DNA of 64,000 nt from Halomonas zincidurans B6 (lineage in GTDB: Bacteria; Pseudomonadota; Gammaproteobacteria; Pseudomonadales; Halomonadaceae): NCBI RefSeq assembly GCF_000731955.1, contig NZ_JNCK01000001.1, positions 2,232,001-2,296,000 of the forward strand, read 5' to 3'. Both the position numbers and the translations under genes were made by a program. The notes beneath the pieces are model-generated. The model was not told the origin of the DNA. It did no database searches and worked only from the letters and a program-made list of their open reading frames with translations. Shown here piece by piece: positions 33,112-41,612 of the stretch; position 1 is the first letter of the stretch; the number at the start of each line of letters is the position of its first letter.

Positions 33112-35736
33112 TTACACCAGAGCGAAAGCAGCTTCGTCGATGGTGGTCACGCCCTGCAGCTGGATGAAGTAGTCGGAAACACCATCATTAGTGTTATCGA
33201 CGTACAGGTTGCCGGTGCTGGAGTCCAGCGCAGCTACCAGGCCTTCAGCAGAGCCAGCGTTGTTGGACAGGAAGGTTGTCGCATCGGCAGCGCTACCAAG
33301 TACGTCAGCCTTAACACCGCCTGCAGCAGCATCGGCATCAGCAGTAAAGCGCAGCACATCACCAGTCCAGTCTGTTTGAGTACCAGCAGCCTCGCCGTCT
33401 CCAGCGGCACCGTCAGTACCAGAGCCGAAGGTGTTGGCGTTGAAGTCGGTAATGGTGTCAAAGGCACCAGTACCAATCTTGGATACACCGCCAACATTAA
33501 AGTCAACGATATCGTTGCCACCGCCCAAGTTCAGGGTATCGCCGTTTGCACCACCAGTGATGACATCTGCTTCCGCAGTGCCGGTGATGGTCAGCGCCGG
33601 AGAACCAGCAACAGACGCTGATGCGTTGATCTCAACACCAGCAGTGTTGGCAGACGCATCGATGGTCTCAAGCTGATCTTGAGATCCAGCAGTAGCGAAA
33701 GTCAGAGCCTGATCGCCTGAGATGTTCAGAGTAACGAGGTCATCGTTGGTCAGGGCCAGCGTGTTATCTGCAACATCCAGAGGATTACCATCGCTGATGG
33801 TCGCATCCAGAGTGCCGGTGCTCTCGACATTCAGCGTTTCGACACCTGATGTGTCGGCAGTTGCCGTAGCAGCAGTTGTATCAACGTTGCCATCATCAGT
33901 AACCGCGATGTCGGTATTGATAACAAAGTTCAGGCTGTCAGCGGAGCCAGAGGTAGAGGCCAAATCGACGTCAAGAGTACCAGTGTTAGTGACAAGATCG
34001 CCGGCCAAGGTAACCGTGGCGCCTTCACCGACACCCGATACGGTGGGAGTAAAAGTGGCAGCAACGCCATTGGCAGCAGTGAAGCTATCAACGCCAGAAA
34101 AGGCAGAGACGTCGATGCTGGTGCCACCAGACAGAACATCACTGATGCTCAGCGTATCAAAGCCTGTGAAGTTATCAGCAATATTGGCAGTACCTGACAC
34201 GGTACCTGCCATAGCCGCTGTCATGGACAGGGTATCTTCGCCCTCGCCAGCGTCAACAGACGCAGTAGTATCGTCGGTAGCAGCACCGACTACATAGGTG
34301 TCATCACCAGCACCGAGGTCATAAGCAGTGTCTGCGGCGAGTGCAGCGGTCTGGGTAACGGAATCATCGCCGGAACCGGTAGTGATGGCAGTCGCGGTAT
34401 CATCAACTTGGACCGCCACATCGCCAGTGGTTCCACCTGCGGCTACTGTTTCCAGAGCGCCGGCAGCGAAGGCATCCAGATCAACCGACGCATCACCTGT
34501 CACGTTCAGGTCAGTCAAAGCAGTAAAGGACGAGGTAGTCACATCAGCAGTGAGTGAACCTTCCCCTTCCACATTCAGCGTGGTGGCGGCATCATCGACA
34601 GTGTTGAAGTCGATCACGTTGTCGCCAGACAGAGTGGCATTGATCGTTACAGCAGAAGCAGCGGCCTGGCTCAGGGTCAGCAGGTTATCGTCATTACCTG
34701 TAAGCTCAAGATTCAGAGTTCCTGCAGTAGCATCGTCCAGATCAACGGTCGTCGCAGCACTGGCAGCAACACTGCTCAGGCTCAGTGCCAGAGTAGAAGC
34801 TGTCGAGCCGGAGAAAGTGACATTTTCAGACTGGTTAGCCACGTTCAGGGTACTAACGGCACCAAGGCCGCTTACAGTAGACGTACCAGTACTATTGGCA
34901 ACGGTTACTTGCTCAACGCCAGTAGAGGCAGAAAGAGCCAGATCCGCACCGTCTGCAGTAGAACGGAGCTGAACGTTTTCAATATTCTCAAGCGAAGGTG
35001 TAACTTGCGCACCTCCGTTCAGCGTCACATTCAGCGTGTCGTTGCCCTCTGCGCCGTCCAGAATATCAACGCTCTGCAGAGAGTCCACCAATGCGCCGCC
35101 ACCAGCGGAATCTGCAACAGCAGTCGCTGTAAACGTGTCGTCGTTAGCAGTACCGGTCAATTCGTCGGTACCTGCAGTGAGCGTGAAGGTCTGACCAGGA
35201 TTCTGGTCGTTGTTATTGACCAACTCAGCGAGTTCGGCCTCGACATTGACAGCCGCCGGGTCGGTGGTTTCATCAACTGTGGACAGGAAGTCGCGAGCGG
35301 CCTGGGCAGCGCCTGTCCCCTGGTAGGCCAACACTTCTTCAGTGGTGTCGATGTTGGTGGTGAACTCGTTGGCCACAGCCACCTTGTTGTTCAGCGCGGT
35401 TGCGTCTTCGTTCTGGGCGCCATTGGCGATGTCCAGAGCGATTTCAGCCAAGGTGCTCTCGCCGGAAGCCAGTTGCTCGGAATAGTAGTTCAGACCTTCC
35501 AGCTCGGCGTTACGGCCGAACATCTGGTTGTAGAGGTTGTTGACCAGCTGCTCGTTGGTCAGGTCACCGAAGCGTGCGTCAAATTCCTCGGACGTGCCGA
35601 AGGCATTGACGACACTTTCCACACCGTTGGCTTCGATCTGGTCGGCCCAGTAAGTCAGACCTTTTGAGTCGGCGGGGCGACCGTAGTAGGCGACATAAAG
35701 TTGCTGGGCCAGGTCAAGATTAGCTTGTGTTGCCAT
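33112..35736 (-). CDS. Large DUF4214 surface-layer-like protein
   Basis: 874 residues from ATG 35736 (AGGAG upstream). Residues 1-110 are a DUF4214 domain: LAQQLYVAYYGRPADSKGLT, then YNQMFGRNAELEGLNYYSEQ. A linker with AYQG follows. From about 200 the chain is a long Ala/Thr/Asp/Ser-rich beta-helix-like array starting LTGTANDDTF, no Cys, hardly any Lys or Arg, acidic. Near the C-terminus one RTX stretch GGANGDTLNLGGGNDIVDFN; it ends in AAFALV, hydrophobic as in type I secretion signals. No Sec signal peptide. So a calcium-binding, type I-secreted surface or matrix protein is likely, and S-layer is the best guess. A strong terminator and long upstream region suggest high expression. Confidence 0.85.
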   Translation of the reverse strand: MATQANLDLAQQLYVAYYGRPADSKGLTYWADQIEANGVESVVNAFGTSEEFDARFGDLTNEQLVNNLYNQMFGRNAELEGLNYYSEQLASGESTLAEIALDIANGAQNEDATALNNKVAVANEFTTNIDTTEEVLAYQGTGAAQAARDFLSTVDETTDPAAVNVEAELAELVNNNDQNPGQTFTLTAGTDELTGTANDDTFTATAVADSAGGGALVDSLQSVDILDGAEGNDTLNVTLNGGAQVTPSLENIENVQLRSTADGADLALSASTGVEQVTVANSTGTSTVSGLGAVSTLNVANQSENVTFSGSTASTLALSLSSVAASAATTVDLDDATAGTLNLELTGNDDNLLTLSQAAASAVTINATLSGDNVIDFNTVDDAATTLNVEGEGSLTADVTTSSFTALTDLNVTGDASVDLDAFAAGALETVAAGGTTGDVAVQVDDTATAITTGSGDDSVTQTAALAADTAYDLGAGDDTYVVGAATDDTTASVDAGEGEDTLSMTAAMAGTVSGTANIADNFTGFDTLSISDVLSGGTSIDVSAFSGVDSFTAANGVAATFTPTVSGVGEGATVTLAGDLVTNTGTLDVDLASTSGSADSLNFVINTDIAVTDDGNVDTTAATATADTSGVETLNVESTGTLDATISDGNPLDVADNTLALTNDDLVTLNISGDQALTFATAGSQDQLETIDASANTAGVEINASASVAGSPALTITGTAEADVITGGANGDTLNLGGGNDIVDFNVGGVSKIGTGAFDTITDFNANTFGSGTDGAAGDGEAAGTQTDWTGDVLRFTADADAAAGGVKADVLGSAADATTFLSNNAGSAEGLVAALDSSTGNLYVDNTNDGVSDYFIQLQGVTTIDEAAFALV

Positions 35737-36520
35737 GGGACTATAGTCTCCTAACGTTTGCAAAGTTGGCGGCCTAGTAACGCCAACCGTTCACACTGCG
35801 TGAGCGCTCGAGCTCTGCTCAGTGAGCCGCACCCGATTGCCAGTGATTGCTGTTGTGTCGTGCCGATTGTTCCTTAGGACCGGTCACCACATGAACCACC
35901 GCGAGGGATGCGGATACCGGCTAATGTAATGACGCAGCTCCTACCAAGTCAACGAGCGATGCTAACGAACAATCGACAAATTACCCTTCTCTTCGTGACA
36001 TGCCGATGACCGAAAGTGCGCCTCGGGAGCGCCTGATGGGGTCACCTAAAGCCTGCCACTGACAGCGAGATTAGCTTATATCCGGGCTCATGGCGAGAGT
36101 GAACGCTTACTTTTTTGCAACTTTCGCCTGCCCTTCGCAAGCCGCTGATCTGGCTGAAGAAAACACTGTTTCCTTGAGCCGGCAGTATAGCGCATGTGAC
36201 ATTTTATTGCAGCGCGGGGGTGGAAAAATCATCTCGCGGCATTAAACCTCTATTCAACCCTTATCGCTTCATGCGGCCTGCGAAAGAAGCGGCCACTCAC
36301 ATTCAACTTAGCGCAGCGTGTGGCGACCCGAAAGCTCGGTGAAAAGCGACCCACTTTGGTTGTAAGCCATTTGCCACAGCCAAGAAATAATGCCGAAAGC
36401 GACGCATGGAATAACGCTCATCAGCACTTTCGGCATGGCTAATAAACGCTTGTTTTATAAGACTAAACGCGTTGCACACGTTTAGCTTTCGTCAAAAAAT
36501 CGCTTTTGCCGGCCAATGCC
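35737..36520. other. Long region upstream of the surface-protein gene
   Basis: 784 bases without a gene, AT-richer than its surroundings. Being directly 5' of the abundant-type surface protein on the minus strand, it probably holds its promoter and a long leader. A 10-bp inverted repeat (ATGCCGAAAG at 36390-36399, CTTTCGGCAT at 36427-36436) near the glycosyltransferase stop, followed on the minus strand by TATTTCTTGG, may be a weak terminator for the glycan operon. Confidence 0.5.
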
Positions 36521-38992
36521 TCAGACGACGCTCGCCAGTACGCGCACCGCCGAGCCCCAGGCGAAGTGGCGCTCGGTGCGCTCGCGGGCGCGGGCGACCC
36601 GCGCCTGGCGCGCCGCGTCGTCGCAGGCGAGCAATTCGCCCAGGGCGCGCGGGAACGCTTCGAGCTCGGCCAGCCACACGGCGTCGGCGGCGAAGTCCAG
36701 CCCGCGGTTGCCGAACGCCGTGGTAAGCACCGGCACGCCGCTGGCAGTGTAGTCGAGCATCTTGAGGTTGCTGCCGGAGCCGCTGGTCATGGGGTTCAAG
36801 GCGACGTCGACGCTGGCCAGCAGCACGCGCAGTTCGGCATCGCCGACCCGGCCCAGGGCGCGCACGTTGGGCGGCAGATGGCGAAAACCGGGGTGATCGC
36901 AGAGGCTGCCGGCAAGATAGAAGATCGTCCCCGGGTGGGCCGGCGCCAGCCGCCGGCAGATGAATTCCGCGGCCTGCAGGTTGGGGCCGTGCCAACTGCC
37001 CAGGAACAGCGCCACCGGCCGGTGCTGGCCGAGCCGCGCCTGCCAGCGCCGCCGGGTGGGCAGGTCGATCATTGGCAGCGCCGCGAGGTCGGCGCAATTA
37101 GGCACCACCCGCCCCTTGTCGGCGGGAAGCTGGTAGCGCTCGCGGAAGAGGCGCAGGTCGCCCTCGGCGCAGGCCAGCACTTCGCTACTTTCCTGACAGG
37201 CACGGCGCTCGGCGGCTTCGACGTCGGCCAGCGCGGCTTGCGCCTCCGCGACGCCACGGCTGAGCGCATCAGCGAGGATCGCTTGCTTCAAGTCGCGCTC
37301 GACGTTGTGCGATTCGTACAGCCAGGGGCCGTCGAAGTGCTCGCACAGCGCGTGGACGAGGTAGGGGTGGGCGCATACCCCCAGCGTGGCGTGGGCGGCG
37401 TGACGCTTGAGCGCGGCGATGAAGGCGGGGTTGTCGCGCCAGCCGTGGATGGCGGCGATGTCGTCGACCGGCGCCTCGAGCGCCTGGGTCAGATCGTGCA
37501 GGCGGCGCGCTTGAGCGCGGCTGAGCGGCACGCGATGTTCGCTCACGCCGGGGGCGATGGTCTGTTCGCGCTCCTCGTCGTCGGGGCCGGTCAACGAGAG
37601 CAGCGTGACGCGCACGCCGAGCTCGCTGGCGATATGTCGGTAGAGGTGAAACATGCGGCTCTGGCCGCCGCCCATCGGCGGATAGACCGGAAAGGTGTTG
37701 AGCACCAGCCAGTGCGCGCCGCCGCCGATGCCGGTGACGACAGGGAACTGCGGGTCGCTCGGGCGTTCGACCGGGGCCTCGGCGAGCAGGTGATCGAGCG
37801 TCTGGCGCCAATTGACGTGGGCGACGCGCACACGGGCATTGTCGCCCATCTGCCGGGTGCGCGCACGGTCCATGGCGGCCTCGTTCAGCGCCCTGGCCAA
37901 CGCCTGCTCGCTGGGGGCGACGCTCCAGCCGGTGACGCCGTGTTCGACGAATTCGTTGACGCCGCCGGCATCGGCGCAGGTGATCACGGCCTTGCCGGCG
38001 CCCATCGCCTCGACGGTGATCAGCCCGTAGTCCTCGTCATATGGCAGAAACGGCACGGCGAGCGCGTCGCGGTACTGGGCGACGATCTCGCTGTCGCGAA
38101 CGAAGCCGAGAAAACGCACTCGCGGGTCGTCGCCGGCGAGCGCCTTCAATTCGGCTTCCTGCGGGCCGGTGCCGGCGATGCGCAGCTCGATGTCGGCCTC
38201 GCTGCGCAAGAAGGCGCGCAGCAACAGGTCGATGCGCTTGGGGCCGTCGAGCCGGCTGACGGTGAACAGATAGTCGTGATTGCGGCCTTCGAATACCGGC
38301 AGGTCCGAGGGGTGGTGAATCACCTGGATGGGCACGCCGCGCGGAAAGTAGTCGGCGCGACGGGTGACGTTGCGCGAGATGGCGGCGTAGCGGCGGATCG
38401 CCCTCGGCGCCAGGGCGATGGCGTCGAGGTGATGGACGATCGCCCGGGTCAGCGGGCCGGGAAAGGCGAACAACCCGTCGCGGGCGGCCTCGGGCAGGCC
38501 GCTGCCGTTCAGCAGGGCGTGGACGATGCCGAACAGCTCGGGCAGTTGAGCACGCTCCGGCGTGGCCTCGAGCAGGTGCTTCAGGCGCTTGAGCCGTGGG
38601 TGGTGGCGCAGCAGGCGAATGGCCTGGCGGCCCTTCTCGCCCGGCCAGGCTTGGGGCTCGAAAGGGGCGTGTTCGGCGCGCTGCGGCCAGGGGTAGGTGT
38701 CGTAGAGCCCGCGCAGGGTGTGCTGCAGGTACAGGTGATGGTCGGGGTGTTCGACCATCCAGGCCGGGTACTTGGTGGAAATGACCCGGTCGAAATGGCT
38801 CAGGTCCAGCTCGGCGAAGCGCCGGTAGCTGGCGATCAGTTCGGGAAAGTTGCGCTCGGCGCTGGGCAGCTTGATCAGCTCGAGCTGATGATCGCTCAAC
38901 TGGTTGACGTGATGCTGCAGGCCCCACCACAGCTTTTCGGCCCCGCCGACGGCAAACGGCACGCCACTGGGCGCGACCAGGGCGATCTTCAT
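36521..38992 (-). CDS. Tandem family 4 glycosyltransferase (two GT-B domains)
   Basis: 823 residues from ATG 38992, overlapping the previous stop (ATGA). Two complete glycosyltransferase modules. The first, about 1-400, has VGGAEKLWWGLQHHV, DYLFTVSRLDGPKRIDLLLR and PYDEDYGLITVEAMGAGKAV. The second, about 430-823, has YPPMGGGQSRMFHLYRHIA, VALFLGSWHGPNLQA and NPMTSGSGSNLKMLDYTASG. The two domains may add successive sugars of a repeat unit. Last gene of the glycan operon. Family 4 enzymes usually use UDP- or GDP-sugars; ManC in the locus makes GDP-mannose available. Confidence 0.88.
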   Translation of the reverse strand: MKIALVAPSGVPFAVGGAEKLWWGLQHHVNQLSDHQLELIKLPSAERNFPELIASYRRFAELDLSHFDRVISTKYPAWMVEHPDHHLYLQHTLRGLYDTYPWPQRAEHAPFEPQAWPGEKGRQAIRLLRHHPRLKRLKHLLEATPERAQLPELFGIVHALLNGSGLPEAARDGLFAFPGPLTRAIVHHLDAIALAPRAIRRYAAISRNVTRRADYFPRGVPIQVIHHPSDLPVFEGRNHDYLFTVSRLDGPKRIDLLLRAFLRSEADIELRIAGTGPQEAELKALAGDDPRVRFLGFVRDSEIVAQYRDALAVPFLPYDEDYGLITVEAMGAGKAVITCADAGGVNEFVEHGVTGWSVAPSEQALARALNEAAMDRARTRQMGDNARVRVAHVNWRQTLDHLLAEAPVERPSDPQFPVVTGIGGGAHWLVLNTFPVYPPMGGGQSRMFHLYRHIASELGVRVTLLSLTGPDDEEREQTIAPGVSEHRVPLSRAQARRLHDLTQALEAPVDDIAAIHGWRDNPAFIAALKRHAAHATLGVCAHPYLVHALCEHFDGPWLYESHNVERDLKQAILADALSRGVAEAQAALADVEAAERRACQESSEVLACAEGDLRLFRERYQLPADKGRVVPNCADLAALPMIDLPTRRRWQARLGQHRPVALFLGSWHGPNLQAAEFICRRLAPAHPGTIFYLAGSLCDHPGFRHLPPNVRALGRVGDAELRVLLASVDVALNPMTSGSGSNLKMLDYTASGVPVLTTAFGNRGLDFAADAVWLAELEAFPRALGELLACDDAARQARVARARERTERHFAWGSAVRVLASVV

Positions 38993-40053
38993 GCACCCTC
39001 CCCGAGCAGCGTGGCGACGACCTGCTGCCAGCCGATGCCGGCGCGGTGGTAGGCGGCCTGGCCGGCGCGGCCCATTTCGGCGCTGCGCGCGCGGTCGGCC
39101 CAGGCCTGGTCGATGGCGGCGGCGATCGCTTCGGGCTCGGCCGGCAGCACCCATCCGGTTTCGTCGTGTTCGACGAATTCACGCGGGCCGCCACTGTCCT
39201 CGCAGGTGATCACCGGCTTGCCGGAGAGCATCGCTTCGAGGGTGATGTAGCCGTAGTCCTCGTCGCGCGGGCCGAAGAATACCGCCAGGGCGTGGGCGTA
39301 CCAGGCGCGCTTTTCGGCCTCGCTGAAGCGCCCGGTGAGGCGCACGCGGTCGTGCAGCCGGTGACGCTCGATCAGCTGCTGGTAGTGCCCGCGCTGGCCG
39401 CCGTCGCCGGCGATCAGGATGCGCGCCGGGCTCTTGAGGTGGCGCGCGGCCTCGATCAACAGGTCCTGACGCTTGAGGCTTTCCAGGCGGCTGGGGCAGA
39501 ACACGTAGCCCCAGTCCTCGTCGCAGTAGAAGCGCTCGGCATCGAACGGCGGATGATACAGCGGCGTGGCGGTAAGCTCGTTGTAGTGCGCCAGGCGCTC
39601 GGCGACCCGCCGCGAATTGGCGAACAGCCGGCTGGCGCGCGCCAGGTGGCGGTTGTCGTAGGCGTGGATGGCATCGCGCAGTTCGCGCTGGGCGGCGCTG
39701 GCCTGATCGTCTTCCCCCGATTCGTCTTTCCCCGGTTCGTCTTCCCAAAGCTCATAGACGGCGCGGTGCTGATGCATCACCCACACGACATGATCGGGAT
39801 GGCGCACGCCGTAGCCGGGAAACTGCAGGCTGACGACCTTGTCGATGGCCACGCCGTTGGGGGCGGTGAAATCCAGCGTTTCGGCGTAGTCCATGGCGCG
39901 CTGGATGTCGGCTTCGGGCTGGAAGCGAAACGGCAGCCTGAGCAGTTCGACCTCGTGGCCGTGCCGGCGCAATGCACGGGTCACGCCCTCGATGTGGTAG
40001 TCGGCGCCGCCGCGCATGAACGGAACGAGATTGGCGGTAACCAGCACTCTCAC
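38989..40053 (-). CDS. Family 4 glycosyltransferase
   Basis: 354-residue GT-B enzyme with N-terminal MRVLVTANLVPFMRGGADYH, the C-terminal donor-binding FCPSRLESLKRQDLLIEAAR and EDYGYITLEAMLSGKPVITC (E-x7-E motif). It overlaps both neighbours by four bases. An acidic insert GKDESGEDD near residues 107-116 comes from a short imperfect DNA repeat (CCCCGATTCGTCTT / CCCCGGTTCGTCTT at about 39715-39744), a possible site of length variation. Acts in the cytoplasm on lipid-linked glycan. Confidence 0.9.
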   Translation of the reverse strand: MRVLVTANLVPFMRGGADYHIEGVTRALRRHGHEVELLRLPFRFQPEADIQRAMDYAETLDFTAPNGVAIDKVVSLQFPGYGVRHPDHVVWVMHQHRAVYELWEDEPGKDESGEDDQASAAQRELRDAIHAYDNRHLARASRLFANSRRVAERLAHYNELTATPLYHPPFDAERFYCDEDWGYVFCPSRLESLKRQDLLIEAARHLKSPARILIAGDGGQRGHYQQLIERHRLHDRVRLTGRFSEAEKRAWYAHALAVFFGPRDEDYGYITLEAMLSGKPVITCEDSGGPREFVEHDETGWVLPAEPEAIAAAIDQAWADRARSAEMGRAGQAAYHRAGIGWQQVVATLLGEGA

Positions 40054-41612
40054 GGCTGCGCCTCCTCGGCCGGCGTGTCGTCATCGCTGGCGGCTTCCAG
40101 CCGGCGTGCATCGGCCGGTGCGGCCTTGCGGCCGACCACGGCGAAGTCCTGCGGGCCGCACAGGTGGCCGTTGACGCGCTCGGTGAGCGGGTCGTCGCCG
40201 GGCACCTTGGCCTCTTCCGGGTAGGGATTGAAACGCCGCACCTCGACATCGGCGAACCCCAGGTAACGCAGCAGAAAGCTCATCGCCGTGGGGGTGAGCG
40301 GGTTGAGATGCGTGGGGTCGTGATAGAAGGTGTGGCTGCCCACCAGCAGGTTCTCGGGATTGGGCGTCTCGACGATCAGCACGCCGCCGGGGGCGAGCAC
40401 GCGCTGGGCTTCGTCGATCATCGCGTAGAGCGCAGCGAACGGCAGGTGCTCGGCGAGATGAAAGGCGCTGATCAGCGCATGGCTATCGGCGCCCTGCTGG
40501 CGCAATGCCTGAATGATGTCGCCGTGCTCGACCTCGAAGCCGGCGTCGCGGCAATGATCGATCATGGCGACGTTGAGATCGACCCCATGCGGCGCGAAGC
40601 CCTGCTCGGCGAGCAGCTGGAGCCATTCGCCGCGGCCGCAGCCCAGGTCCAGTGCCCGGTTGCCGACCTCCAGGGCCTGGTCCCACTGTGGCCGGTACTG
40701 GCGCAGATGCGCGTAGATCGCCGCCTCGCTACCGCGGCAGGCGTCCTCGAACGCCAGGTAGTAGGCGTCCAGCAGGTCCTGGTCGAGCAATTCGCCCGCT
40801 GGCGCCGTGGGTGGCGTCGCGGGGGGCTCGACGAGGCGTTCCACGGCGCGCCGGTGCTGCTGCAGCGCACTCCACAGCGCCGGTTGGTGGCGCTCGATCT
40901 CGTCGATTCGCTGACTTTGCTGCTGGGCTGACTCCAGCTGCTCGGTGAAGCGCTCGTCGTGCGCTCTCAGACGCTGTTCATGCACGTTGCCGGCGGCCTG
41001 CTGACGCTGCAGTTCGCCGTCGAGTTCGATCAGTACATCGCGCATCAGGGTATCGCGACGCTCGGCGCGATCCTCGAGCGAGGCGATGCGCTCCAGCAAG
41101 CGCATGCGCGGGCGCAGGGCGATCGATGCCAGCCGGTAGGCCAGGCGCATCGGCGGGCGCAGCGCGCGACCCAGCGGCCCGAGGCGGCCAACCAGGCGAA
41201 ACGGCAGCGTGAGCATGCCCCGCCGCGGCACGGTCACGCCGTGACGCGCCAGGTAATCGCGCGCTTCGTTGGCACACAGCAGCTCGGCGAGTACGTACAG
41301 ACGCCCGGCGCGGGGCAAAACGCCCAGATAGTGGCTGAGCCCGTCGTGGTCGGCGTCGCGGCCCATCAGGGTGCGGTAAACGCGCTGCAGGAAGATTTCG
41401 TCGCCATGGCGGGCGGCGACGAGCTCTTCGAGCCTTGGCCGGAGCGGATCGCTGACGCGCAGCGGGTCGACGGTGTCGTCGAGCAGTTCGCCGAAGCGCT
41501 CGCGGTAGGCGAACGGCGGCGGCTCGGTGGTGGCTTCGTCGGCTTCGACTTGCCGGGCCACGGCCTTGAGGCGGCCGATCAGGCTGTCGATGGAATCGAA
41601 AGTCTGGGTCAT
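40050..41612 (-). CDS. DUF4214-coiled-coil-SAM methyltransferase fusion
   Basis: 520 residues from ATG 41612 (ATGA overlap with wzt). Domain order: a DUF4214 module at about 55-120 (IFLQRVYRTLMGRDADHDGL, SHYLGVL), a basic linker, a long heptad region at about 190-265, then a class I SAM methyltransferase with ALDLGCGRGEWLQLLAEQGF, VDLNVAMIDH, the HLAEHLPF block and APGGVLIVETPNPEN. A coiled coil plus methyltransferase beside Wzt/Wzm resembles WbdD-type caps that end O-polysaccharide chains and set their length; no kinase domain is seen. The DUF4214 module is shared with the secreted surface proteins of this window. Confidence 0.88.
   Translation of the reverse strand: MTQTFDSIDSLIGRLKAVARQVEADEATTEPPPFAYRERFGELLDDTVDPLRVSDPLRPRLEELVAARHGDEIFLQRVYRTLMGRDADHDGLSHYLGVLPRAGRLYVLAELLCANEARDYLARHGVTVPRRGMLTLPFRLVGRLGPLGRALRPPMRLAYRLASIALRPRMRLLERIASLEDRAERRDTLMRDVLIELDGELQRQQAAGNVHEQRLRAHDERFTEQLESAQQQSQRIDEIERHQPALWSALQQHRRAVERLVEPPATPPTAPAGELLDQDLLDAYYLAFEDACRGSEAAIYAHLRQYRPQWDQALEVGNRALDLGCGRGEWLQLLAEQGFAPHGVDLNVAMIDHCRDAGFEVEHGDIIQALRQQGADSHALISAFHLAEHLPFAALYAMIDEAQRVLAPGGVLIVETPNPENLLVGSHTFYHDPTHLNPLTPTAMSFLLRYLGFADVEVRRFNPYPEEAKVPGDDPLTERVNGHLCGPQDFAVVGRKAAPADARRLEAASDDDTPAEEAQP

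Noticed and set aside
33191..35667. Plus-strand frames opposite the large DUF4214 protein
   Set aside because: Repetitive Val/Ser/Ala-rich translations reflecting the antisense of the Thr/Asp/Ala repeat array; not genes.
36506..39052. Plus-strand open frame of about 848 codons
   Set aside because: It is the antisense shadow of the tandem glycosyltransferase. High GC at third positions keeps opposite frames open. No ribosome site, no recognisable domain, and the minus-strand gene has clear family motifs.
39046..40931. Long plus-strand frames opposite the glycosyltransferase and methyltransferase
   Set aside because: Shadows of strong minus-strand genes, with no domain and composition typical of antisense frames in high-GC DNA.
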